A stretch of DNA of 64,000 nt, from contig CP118523.1 of assembly GCA_029227815.1 (NCBI GenBank), forward strand, positions 1,488,001 through 1,552,000, in the 5' to 3' direction. Made by a program: the position numbers and the translations under genes. This document shows, one piece after another, positions 45,944 to 55,000 of this stretch. Position 1 is the stretch's first letter, and each line of letters starts with the position of its first letter. Under the pieces are notes generated by a model. The model did not search any database. It saw nothing but the letters and a program-made list of their open reading frames with translations, and had not been told where the DNA came from. The stretch is from Clostridiaceae bacterium M8S5 (GTDB lineage: Bacteria; Bacillota; Clostridia; Tissierellales; MCWD3).

Positions 45944-48434
45944 AAAATACCGATTAACAGTTTGCATAATATCAAAAAATAGTCAAAATAATTTATCAAA
46001 CTGCATAGAAAATATTATAGATATTGCAGATGAGATATTAGTAATAGATTTAGAGAATGATGACAATACAAATGAGATTGCATTAAAATACAATGCTAAA
46101 TATATTAATGTAGATTATAAAGGTGATAATAGTAAGGTAAAAAATTATTGCTTAGATATCGCTAGAGGAAGGTGGATATTGTTTCTAGATGCAAGTGAAA
46201 TTGTTACAATGCAAAAAGATACTATAGATTGCCTGTTAGATAATCCAAATGTAGAAGGATATTTGGTTTATATTGATTACATTGAACAAAACAGAATAAA
46301 CTCCCCCATACAATCTATGAGACTTATTAGAAATAGAGCTGATTATAGATTTAAATATAGAGTATTTGAATATATTGAGATTAGCAATATAAAAGATGCA
46401 AATATTAGAGTAATAAAAAAGAATGATGAAGGTGATAAAAATAACTTTAAAATATTATTAGAAGAGCTAAAAATATATCAAAATAATTCATATTTGATGT
46501 ATATTTATGGTATAGAACTATTAAATCAACAAAGAGTTGAAGAGAGCATAGAATATTTAAAAAAATCACTAGAAAGTATAAATTTAGAGTATATATATGC
46601 ACCACATCTATATAAGTGTTTAGCTTGGGCTTTAATATCAAGTAAAAGGTTTGATGAAGCTTTGAATATATTGGAAGAAGGAGTAAATGAATTTTCTTTT
46701 TATACAGACTTACTCGTATTAAAAGCAGAAGTAGAACGTATAAATAATAACAACATAGGAGCTATAAAGGATTTGGAAGATGCATTGAGAATGAATGCAA
46801 GTTTCAATATTGTTATTCCAAAACCAGAAATACACACCACTGTTATATTAGATACACTTGGAGAAATACATGAATCATTATTAAATTACAAACAAGCAAT
46901 TACGTGCTATAGAAATTCATATGAACTAAATAAATCAAATATTGAAAATTTATATAATATAGGGCGAGTTATACAAAAAAATAACTCAGTATATATACTT
47001 GATGAAATGTTGGAGGAATCTATAGAGCAAAATGACATGAATCAGATGATGGCTATAATGGACATATGTTGCCAGCAAAGAGAGTATAGCAGAATTTTAA
47101 AACATATAAAACAATTACAACCATCATTGTTACAAGAAGAACAGGTAAGTAGTGTAAAAACTGTATGTCATATGATGCTAGGAGAAAAGGAAGAAGTAAA
47201 AAGATACTTTGAACAAGCGAACAATAAAAGCCCATTTTATAACTATATGCTACTTCAACGTATGGAGTATTGTTGGGCAAATGATGATTGGAAGAAAGTA
47301 GATGAAATTATGGATGAAATAAATAACATAGAAGATATAGAAAAAGAGTTAAAAGAGATTTATATGCTAGTCAATAGTGTTATATTAGAAAATAAAATAC
47401 AAAATATTGAATTAAATGAATTTAAATATGATGTAATCAATTCAGTTATGGAAAATCTATTATTTCTAAATCAAACAGATAAAGCAAGTATATTGCTCAC
47501 ATTGTTACTACAAGTTAAAAGAAAACATAAATATATTGATTTAGCATTACCTTGGATAAAGCAATGTAATACACAAGCAATAAAACAAATATATACATGT
47601 ATACAAAGTAAGTCAGATCAAAAAGAGTTCTTAGTACAAATAGTAGAACAATTACTAAGATATGATTATATCAAGGAATCACGAGAAATGGTTCAGCTAG
47701 GAAAAGACTATGATTTAGGACTATATGAATATGTACTAAATACAAAAGAATTCATGCAGAAACTTGATAATTGGATTAATGATGTATCTACTAATAAAAT
47801 TATAGAAAATAATAAAGCAAATATTAATAAAGAGTTATTATTATTTTATAGGAGTTTAGAGATGTCAGCAAAAGATGACGATTTAACTAATGATAAAATA
47901 CATGTAGAGATAGGTAATTATTATTATGAAGAGTTAAATAAAACAACAGAATCATTAATAGCATATCTAAGAGCGTTTCAACTAAATCCTCTGAACTATG
48001 AAGCACTAAAAAAAATAAAAAAGATTAATGATAATAACTTAACTTTAACTGTTAATATATTAAAAAATGATTTTATAATAGAGGGAGATTATTTTTATAG
48101 CAAACAGAGCTTGGAAAGTTATCTTAATGGATTCATCTATTTTTTAGATTACAAATTTAATGAAGCAATCACTACTATGCTCAGTGTGAATGAAGATGAT
48201 ATGAGAGATAACCTAAAAATCGCTTTTATAACTAGTTGTTTGTGGATTGATAATAACATAGAAGTAAATGACTGGATTTGTAAGCATGGTAAAACTGATG
48301 AATTCTTCATATATATTTTTGAAATTTGTAAAATATATGCTTTGAATAGAATAGATAACGGACTAAAGGAATATAGCTTTAGTGAAATTATAAGAGATGA
48401 AAGAATTAGGATAGAGAAGTTAAAATTAATTTAA
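45936..48434 (+). CDS. GT2-like glycosyltransferase with TPR C-terminus
   Basis: 832 aa from ATG 45936 (AAGGTAGGTGAG upstream). Residues ~1-130 match the GT2 fold of SunS-type transferases (LTVCIISKNSQNNLSNCIEN, ADEILVIDLE, then GRWILFLDASEIV), but the usual DADE metal motif is DASE and the loop after VID is altered, so activity is uncertain. The rest is TPR-like helical repeats (YIYGIELLNQQRVEESIEYL, ALISSKRFDEALNILEEG). TPR-linked GT2 enzymes glycosylate proteins. Last gene of the operon, ending before a strong terminator. Confidence 0.78.
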   Translation: MYEKYRLTVCIISKNSQNNLSNCIENIIDIADEILVIDLENDDNTNEIALKYNAKYINVDYKGDNSKVKNYCLDIARGRWILFLDASEIVTMQKDTIDCLLDNPNVEGYLVYIDYIEQNRINSPIQSMRLIRNRADYRFKYRVFEYIEISNIKDANIRVIKKNDEGDKNNFKILLEELKIYQNNSYLMYIYGIELLNQQRVEESIEYLKKSLESINLEYIYAPHLYKCLAWALISSKRFDEALNILEEGVNEFSFYTDLLVLKAEVERINNNNIGAIKDLEDALRMNASFNIVIPKPEIHTTVILDTLGEIHESLLNYKQAITCYRNSYELNKSNIENLYNIGRVIQKNNSVYILDEMLEESIEQNDMNQMMAIMDICCQQREYSRILKHIKQLQPSLLQEEQVSSVKTVCHMMLGEKEEVKRYFEQANNKSPFYNYMLLQRMEYCWANDDWKKVDEIMDEINNIEDIEKELKEIYMLVNSVILENKIQNIELNEFKYDVINSVMENLLFLNQTDKASILLTLLLQVKRKHKYIDLALPWIKQCNTQAIKQIYTCIQSKSDQKEFLVQIVEQLLRYDYIKESREMVQLGKDYDLGLYEYVLNTKEFMQKLDNWINDVSTNKIIENNKANINKELLLFYRSLEMSAKDDDLTNDKIHVEIGNYYYEELNKTTESLIAYLRAFQLNPLNYEALKKIKKINDNNLTLTVNILKNDFIIEGDYFYSKQSLESYLNGFIYFLDYKFNEAITTMLSVNEDDMRDNLKIAFITSCLWIDNNIEVNDWICKHGKTDEFFIYIFEICKIYALNRIDNGLKEYSFSEIIRDERIRIEKLKLI

Positions 48435-48445
48435 AACATACATAC

Positions 48446-48492
48446 ATAATAAAAGCTACCTTGAATAATTAAATTAAGGTAGCTTTTATTAT
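48446..48492. terminator. strong bidirectional terminator
   Basis: ATAATAAAAGCTACCTT/AAGGTAGCTTTTATTAT, perfect 17-bp stem with a 13-nt loop; it separates the glycosylation operon from the converging DUF4183 gene. Confidence 0.9.
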
Positions 48493-48508
48493 CCATACGA
48501 AATTTTTA

Positions 48509-48883
48509 TCAAGTTATATAATCTTTAGAAGTTGAAACAGGAGCAAAGTTATTTACAAGTAAAGTTATAGGAGATCCTATAGGAACTGATTTTGCCTGAG
48601 TTATTACAACAGAAGAACCTGTAGTAGCTACTGTGAACAAGCCAGATTGTCGTACAACAGAATCCACTATCAAAAGATAATATCCGCCATTTGGAGAAAT
48701 GGTAGTGAGATTGCTAGTTACAGCATTACCACAATCATCTGTAAAACTTGTAGATGGAATAGTAATGGTACCACTGACTATATCACTTGGCACTAAATTA
48801 TAAAAATATCTTGCTATTTGCGGGTCAACAGTAGTTGGTGTTGATATTGGATTTATTACAAGTTTATACAATGAAGTTGAAAT
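48509..48883 (-). CDS. small DUF4183 protein, apparently started at an ATT codon
   Basis: 124 aa if started at ATT (48881-48883). From there it reads xSTSLYKLVIN, aligning exactly with MATSLFKLVMN of the sister gene at 49056-49436, and GAGGGGG sits 7 nt before it, the same spacing as the sister's GGAGG to ATG. An in-frame TTG (48869-48871) is the only standard start nearby but would drop five conserved residues and sits too far from the ribosome binding site. The body has the DUF4183 pattern (RYFYNL, TSFTDDCGNAVTSNLTT, SGLFTVATTGSSVVITQA, PIGSPITLLV). Likely a spore/surface-layer subunit. Confidence 0.75.
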   Translation of the reverse strand: MSTSLYKLVINPISTPTTVDPQIARYFYNLVPSDIVSGTITIPSTSFTDDCGNAVTSNLTTISPNGGYYLLIVDSVVRQSGLFTVATTGSSVVITQAKSVPIGSPITLLVNNFAPVSTSKDYIT

Positions 48884-48944
48884 AACTGTTCCCCCTCTTT
48901 TTTATAAATTTTATAACTCTATGTTAAGAATAGAAGAATAGAAC

Positions 48945-48979
48945 GGCAGTCTCCCAAAACCTAAGATTTGAAAACTGCC
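48945..48979 (-). terminator. weak hairpin between the two small DUF4183 genes
   Basis: GGCAGT and ACTGCC arms with a 23-nt loop; on the minus strand a T-rich stretch follows. A second hairpin at 49007-49035 (AAACTGCT/AGCAGTTT) carries a seven-T run only on the plus strand. Confidence 0.4.
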
Positions 48980-49055
48980 TATTATTTCAAAAATAAGGAA
49001 TCTAGCAAACTGCTATAACTTTGTTACAGCAGTTTTTTTATAAAAAAGAATATAA

Positions 49056-49436
49056 TTATCCGGTTACCGTAGTTATTGAAGATGAAATAGGGCTAAAATT
49101 GTGAACAGCCAGTGTTATAGGGGCACCTAGAGGAACTGTAGATGCTTGAGTTATAACAACAGATGAACCAGTGCCGGATACAGTAAATAAACTAGACTGT
49201 TGCATTTGGGCATTTATGGTTAGTACATAATGCCCATTATTAGTTAAAATAGTAGTAAGGTTACCAGTCATAGTATTACCAGCATCATCGGTGAAACGAG
49301 TAGCAGGAATAGAAATAGTATCTAATACTTTATCTTGCACAAGTACATTATAAAAATACTTTGATACTGCAGGGTGAGCATTAGTAGTAGTGGTTGTAGT
49401 AGAATTCATTACGAGTTTAAATAATGACGTTGCCAT
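49056..49436 (-). CDS. small DUF4183 protein
   Basis: 126 aa, no signal peptide. DUF4183 signature: SKYFYNVLV, RFTDDAGNTMTGNLTT, NNGHYVLTINAQMQQSSLFT, SSVVITQASTVPLGAPITL. Close paralogue of the gene at 48509 and similar to repeat units of the 1030-aa protein. Ribosome binding site AAAGGAGGTTCCAAC then ATG. Such small proteins are thought to assemble on spore surfaces. Confidence 0.8.
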   Translation of the reverse strand: MATSLFKLVMNSTTTTTTNAHPAVSKYFYNVLVQDKVLDTISIPATRFTDDAGNTMTGNLTTILTNNGHYVLTINAQMQQSSLFTVSGTGSSVVITQASTVPLGAPITLAVHNFSPISSSITTVTG

Positions 49437-49810
49437 GTTGGAACCTCCTTTTACATTTTAAATAGTTGATTTGTGAATATTTGTATTTTCACTATATTGT
49501 ATGGACAAATGCTATAGCTTGACACACTTATATAATAAATATAATTAAAACAATACTGTAAATTTAGCAGATAACAGGTTTTAATGATAGCAAACACATA
49601 AAATATTGCATACCTATATACATCTTATTTGATTTAAGTTTCTTAATGAAGAACTTATAGATTTTCATTAAACAAAATAGTGTTTATGGAGACACAGTTT
49701 ACAAATTATAGAAAATAAGATATAATTTAGATACATTATGGAAAAATTAAACAATTTTCAAGATACTTATTACATCATTGCAATTAGCATACACAAAAAG
49801 GAGGGATTAA
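49437..49810. other. divergent promoter region
   Basis: 374 bp. On the minus strand CATACAATA (49495-49503), matching the CATA-N3-TA -10 of sporulation sigma-E/K promoters, lies about 60 bp before the DUF4183 start, but I see no matching -35. On the plus strand a sigma-A promoter (49698-49726) drives the next gene. No ORF. Confidence 0.5.
49698..49726 (+). promoter_or_regulatory. sigma-A-type promoter of the NlpC/P60-like gene
   Basis: TTTACA (49698-49703), 17-bp spacer, TATAAT (49721-49726). Confidence 0.65.
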
Positions 49811-50602
49811 ATGAAAAGAGGTATATCTATTGTAAAACTTAGTTTATTGATTTCAGTAGTTATAGTATTTACAACTATGTCATTTGCAATCAACTATGGA
49901 GAAGACATAACCAAACTACCAGGGTACTATGAAGGTTTATCTGAATTCACAAATATTCCTATTGAACAACTAAAAGAATTAGTAAAAGAACATGGAGAGT
50001 TGACTAATTATATGGGCATAGACATTGATATTGATTTATTAAAACAAGGAGGATTATCAGCACGTAGTGATAGTAGTGGCGGAGGAGGAAGTGGCAAGAA
50101 AATGACAGAAGCACAATTCAACTCTCTTAAGAGCTATGCTGATGAAGGGGACATGCTAGTAACAAAGGATTCAAAAACTTGGTTTGTAAATCATGGACAC
50201 GCAGCTATAATATCTGATTGCCCTAGTAATGGTGATAAATACATTGTACAGGCTATAGGACCAGACGTAAGAAGTAAAAGAGAAAAAGTAGATAGCTGGG
50301 CTAAGTATTATAAAGTGAGAATATATCACAGAAATTCAGCTTCACTATCACAAAGAAGATCTGCAGGTAGCTACGCTAAATATAATTTAGTTAACAAAAA
50401 ATATAGTGCTTTTCCTAGTGTTGGTAGCTCGAGTATGAATTGTGCTACATTAATATATAAGGCATATAAATCTGTAGGAATAAAACTAAAGACATCTAAA
50501 TTCTTCTTTACAACTACTATGTATCCAAATGATATAGTTGGAGATGGACGAAATGGAATAGAAATAAAAATTAACTGGGGTGGAGGAAACCATAGCTGGT
50601 AA
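49811..50602 (+). CDS. secreted permuted NlpC/P60 (YiiX/YycO-like) papain-fold protein
   Basis: 263 aa with a signal peptide (LSLLISVVIVFTTMSFA). A ~75-residue N-terminal region and a Gly/Ser linker precede a catalytic domain with EGDMLVTKDS, HGHAAIISD (His) and SMNCATLIYKAYKSVG (Cys about residue 213). The His-before-Cys order is that of permuted NlpC/P60 (YiiX) enzymes, which act as amidases or lipid-linked acyl hydrolases. Ribosome binding site AAGGAGG. Followed by a terminator hairpin and the 153-bp repeat. Confidence 0.78.
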   Translation: MKRGISIVKLSLLISVVIVFTTMSFAINYGEDITKLPGYYEGLSEFTNIPIEQLKELVKEHGELTNYMGIDIDIDLLKQGGLSARSDSSGGGGSGKKMTEAQFNSLKSYADEGDMLVTKDSKTWFVNHGHAAIISDCPSNGDKYIVQAIGPDVRSKREKVDSWAKYYKVRIYHRNSASLSQRRSAGSYAKYNLVNKKYSAFPSVGSSSMNCATLIYKAYKSVGIKLKTSKFFFTTTMYPNDIVGDGRNGIEIKINWGGGNHSW

Positions 50603-50653
50603 CATTATTTGGACTAATTATTTTATTATTATAAAGTGATAAAGGCTTAGTTA

Positions 50654-50846
50654 GGGGCTGTCATAAGACAGCCTTCAGACTGTAGATAAAAACCCAATTT
50701 CTGCATTGTAGTTAAAATTTCCGTTGCTCACTTACCTCTAAGTAAGCTCTGCTACTCAATTTTAACATGCCTTGAAATTGAACTTTTACTAAAGTCTGCT
50801 ATCTTGATGACTTTGTCATCAATCTAGGGGCTGTCATAAGACAGCC
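50654..50846. repeat. 153-bp palindromic element between two identical 20-bp hairpins
   Basis: Element 50674-50826 (TTCAGACTGTAG ... CATCAATCTA). The 20-bp hairpin GGGGCTGTCATAAGACAGCC occurs at 50654-50673 and again, perfectly, at 50827-50846. It looks like a terminator duplicated by insertion of the element. Same length as the copy at 28806. Confidence 0.9.
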
Positions 50847-50889
50847 CTTGCTAGAATATACAATAAACATTTCTAAGGAGGGTTACAAG

Positions 50890-52005
50890 TTGCTTAACAA
50901 AATAGTTTTGATAATTTGCGCAATCTCTTTAGTATTTGCTTTAGTTGGATGTAGGGCAAATAAAAGTAAAGACATTGTTAGTGAAGTTAAAATAGATAAA
51001 ATAAAAGATAGTAGTGTAGTAGCAAACTTTGTCTATGAAGAACTTGTAAGTAACAAATCAGTGTCATATCTGTGGAAAGACAAAGTTATGCTAGATGCCA
51101 AAGGAGATTATAAAAGGACTTATGCTAATATATATCCAGTAAAATCAGAAGATAAATTAAAAGATAAATTAGAATTAGGGGAAGTTATGAGTAATTCGTA
51201 TGGTCAGTTGATGTATTATGTGAGTACTGATAAATTGGAATTGTTTATGTATGAATCATACTATGATGATAATTGGAAAGTATGCTTATTATACGATGAT
51301 TCTGTGAAAGAGATACTCATAAAACATGAATCGGAAAAATTAATATATTCATACCAATTAACAGAAGAAGCAGTTTATATATTTTCAGAAGAAATATATA
51401 AAATACACTTAGATGACTATAGTGTTGACGTAATAAAGATACCGTTTAACGATTTTAATATAAAGTCAGCAGCGACGAGACCAGAGCAAGTGTTTATAAA
51501 AGACAACATGTATATACAGGGAACTTCTTACTTTGAAGAAATTAATAAAACTACAGATGAACAAGGAGTATTCTTAAAGTTTAATTTAAAAAATAACGAT
51601 GCAGAGACTATATTTCAAAAAGATAGAGTAGAAAAGATATTTGTAAATAAAGATGTATACGTAGTATTATCAAGCGAAAAAAACACATATAAACCCATGC
51701 TAAACTATTATGATAAGGATTTCAAGCTATTAGGCTCAAAGAAAATTAAAATAGAATCAAAAGAAGGAACCGTAACAGCAAGTAGACTGGGCAGATTTTT
51801 TTCTTTATATAAAGATAAGCTATACGGAGTGATGAGTATAGATGGTAAACATGTTGAAGAAATTGTGGTAATAGATGTAAATACAGCAGAGGTTTTATAT
51901 CAGATGGAAATACAAAATAAACTAGTAAGTAAAGGATATTCTTTGCTCGAAGCAAGATTTTATTTGAAGCAGAATAGTAAATTAATTCAACTTACATCAT
52001 TTTAA
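50890..52005 (+). CDS. lipoprotein of unknown function upstream of the NRPS
   Basis: 371 aa from TTG 50890, chosen because AAGGAGGG (50875-50882) is 7 nt away and the product then starts with a clean signal peptide (LNKIVLIICAISLVFALVGC) with lipobox LVGC. An upstream ATG at 50848 would add 14 non-signal residues and lacks a site. The rest is beta-rich, Tyr- and Asp-rich, perhaps a propeller-like fold (repeated YYDDNWKV, LDDYSVDV type strands). Close to the NRPS and in the same direction. It may belong to its operon. Confidence 0.7.
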   Translation: MLNKIVLIICAISLVFALVGCRANKSKDIVSEVKIDKIKDSSVVANFVYEELVSNKSVSYLWKDKVMLDAKGDYKRTYANIYPVKSEDKLKDKLELGEVMSNSYGQLMYYVSTDKLELFMYESYYDDNWKVCLLYDDSVKEILIKHESEKLIYSYQLTEEAVYIFSEEIYKIHLDDYSVDVIKIPFNDFNIKSAATRPEQVFIKDNMYIQGTSYFEEINKTTDEQGVFLKFNLKNNDAETIFQKDRVEKIFVNKDVYVVLSSEKNTYKPMLNYYDKDFKLLGSKKIKIESKEGTVTASRLGRFFSLYKDKLYGVMSIDGKHVEEIVVIDVNTAEVLYQMEIQNKLVSKGYSLLEARFYLKQNSKLIQLTSF

Positions 52006-52007
52006 TT

Positions 52008-52028
52008 AGCAGTCCTAAGGGCTGTTTT
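52008..52028 (+). terminator. weak hairpin between lipoprotein and NRPS
   Basis: AGCAGTCC/GGGCTGTT, 8 bp with two G:T pairs, followed by TTAA. Probably only partial attenuation. Confidence 0.35.
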
Positions 52029-52069
52029 AATATTGATTAAAGAGGTTATCAGTGAGGAGGGTCTATACT

Positions 52070-55000
52070 ATGCATAAAAACTTAGCACAGATAATAAAGG
52101 AAAGAATAAGTAGTAATTCAAAAATGATTTTTATCGAAAACAATCAAGATAAAGAGGTGTTCTATAGCCAGATATATGATAGAGCACTAAATGTATTATA
52201 TCAATTACAACAAAATGGGATAAAAGAACAAGACAAATTAATATTGATAACTGAAAAAAATGAAGATTTTGTTTATCTTTTTTGGGCGTGTATATTAGGC
52301 AATATTGTGCCAGTTCCAGTAATTCCTAGAGCAAATCAAGAAGGAATAAATACAATTATAAAGATATGGCTAAAACTAGATAGACCATTTATAGCCACTA
52401 ACATGAGTATAATAACAAACTTAAGGCAAATGATGAGTACTAGTAAGAATGACACACTAGCACATATTGCCAAGAAGTTTATAATATATGAGCAAATTCA
52501 AAATAAAATAGGCATAGGAAAAGTCCACGAAGCAAATCTTACAGATACAGCTTTATTGCAGTTTTCATCAGGATCAACAGGAGATCCAAAAGGAGTTGTA
52601 CTAAGTCATGAAAATTTGTTATCAAATACTAACAGTACATTAAAAGCTGCAAAAATTAGTAAAGAAGATATTTCATTGAGTTGGATGCCACTTACACATG
52701 ATATGGGACTCATAGGTTTTCATCTTACGCCAATAATAGTAGATTGTAATCATTATCTAATGGATCCTATGTTGTTTTTAAAGAATCCACTTTTGTGGTT
52801 AGAAAAAGCTAACGAATATAAAGTTACAACATTAGTATCTCCTAATTTCGGATATAAACATGTTTTGAGGTTTATAGATGCAGATAAAAAGTATAAGTGG
52901 AATTTTGAAAATGTGCGTTTAATTTTTAATGGTGCTGAACCTATATCCATGCAGTATTGTAATATGTTCCTTAAAGCATTAAGTAATTACAACCTGAGTT
53001 ACAAATCAATGTTTGCGGTGTACGGGTTAGCAGAGGCAACATTAGCAGTTTCATTTAATCCAGTTGGAGAGGGATTGAAAGCGATAAATCTAAATAGACA
53101 TGCACTTACTGTAGGGCAAAAAGTTAAAGAGGTTAGTGAAAAAGATAAAGATAGTGTAACATTTGTAGATTTAGGATATGCATTAGAAGACTGTGAGGTC
53201 AGAATATGCAATAAAAATACAGTAGTAGATGAAAATACGATTGGAGTTATTCAAATTAGAGGTAAAAGTATAACCAGTGGCTACTATAAAGAAATAGAGA
53301 AGACAAAAGATATGTTTACAGATGATGGATGGTTGATTACTGGTGATTTAGGTTTTATTAGAAATGATAGGCTTATAGTTACAGGTAGAGAAAAAGACAT
53401 CATATTTATAAATGGGCAAAACTATTATCCAGAAGACATAGAACGTGTAATAACAAATATAGTGGGATTTGAAAGTTTACAAGTAGCTACGGTAGGAGTA
53501 TTTAATGAAAAACTTCAAAAAGATGATATTATAATTTTTGTGCAATTTGATAAAAACATAGAAGATTTTCTCGATATCAGAAAAAAAATAAAAAGGTTAG
53601 TTAACAAGAGGACAAGCTTAGATATAATCTATGTTATACCTATAAAAGAGATTCCCAAAACTGTTAGTGGGAAAGTACAAAGATATAAAATGGCTAAAAG
53701 CTTTACAGATGGAAAATTTGTAGAGTTAATTCAAAAAATGAATGGTTTCACGATAGAAGAAGTAAAACATGATGAAAAACAGTTAAATGCAGTAACAAAA
53801 AAACTTATATGTTTATACAGAGATGTATTAGGTGTAAATAATGTAAACATAGAAGATAGTTTTTTTGAGCTTGGAGGAAATTCACTTAAAGCAATGGAGC
53901 TAATACTTAAAATAAATAAACATTTTAATGTAAATATACAGCTTAATGAACTTCTTTACAGATCAACCATAATACAACTTGAAGAATATATAAAAAATAG
54001 CGATAACCATGTATCCTTAGAATTGGTCAAAGCAGAGAAAGATGAATACTATCCAGCACTCCCATCACAGCAGAGGCTTTATGTACTAAATCAGCTAGAT
54101 AACAAGAATACAAATTATAACTTGCCAGTAGCATTAGAGATAAATTCAGATTACAATCATGAAAAATTTACGAAAGCATTAGATAAATTAGTAGCTCGCC
54201 ATGAAGCACTCAGAACAACATTTCATCTAGTAAACAATCAATTAATGCAGAAAATTCATCAAAAAATAGAATATGATATTAGCTACGCTGATGATGTTAT
54301 AACTGATATACAAGAGACGATACACAAATTTGTAAAGCCATTTGATCTATCATCAGAGGCGCTATTTAGAGTAAAGATAGCAAGACTAAAAAATAATAAC
54401 TATCTACTAATAATAGATTTTCATCATATCATAACAGATGGAAGCTCTATGGGTGTACTTATAAGAGATTTAGCAAGCTATTATAATGATATAGAATTGC
54501 CAAAGATTAAATATGATTTTAAAGACTTTTGTGTATTCAAAAATAAAAGTCAGGAACAACATTGGCACAAAGAGCAACAAAAATATTGGTGTAATCTATT
54601 TAAAGATGAAATACCAGTTTTGAATTTACCACTAGATTATGCTAGGCCGATGATACAGAGCTTCAAAGGGGATGTAGTTACCTATAATGTAGATAGAGAA
54701 ACTACTAAAAAACTTAGAGAATATGCAAAATCAAGCAATTCGACACTCTATATGATAATGCTTAGTGCTTATTATGTATTATTAAATAGATATACAAATC
54801 AAGAAGAAATAATAGTAGGAACTCCAGTAGCAGGAAGATATATAGAAGGTTTAGAAAATACAATGGGGATGTTTATAAATACACTTCCTATACGGAGTAA
54901 AATAGATAGAAGTAAAAGCTTCACAGAATTTTTAGAGGAAGTAAAAGACAACTTCTTGATGCTATACAAATATCAGGGCTATCAAATAGAAGAACTACTA

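Noticed and set aside
48509..48871. TTG start at 48869-48871 for the small DUF4183 gene
   Set aside because: It removes conserved N-terminal residues and lies 19 nt from the ribosome binding site; ATT fits better by spacing and by alignment with the sister gene.
49007..49035. Terminator of the 49056 DUF4183 gene
   Set aside because: The T run lies on the plus strand only; for minus transcripts the hairpin is followed by TTTGCTAG, so the assignment is unsafe.
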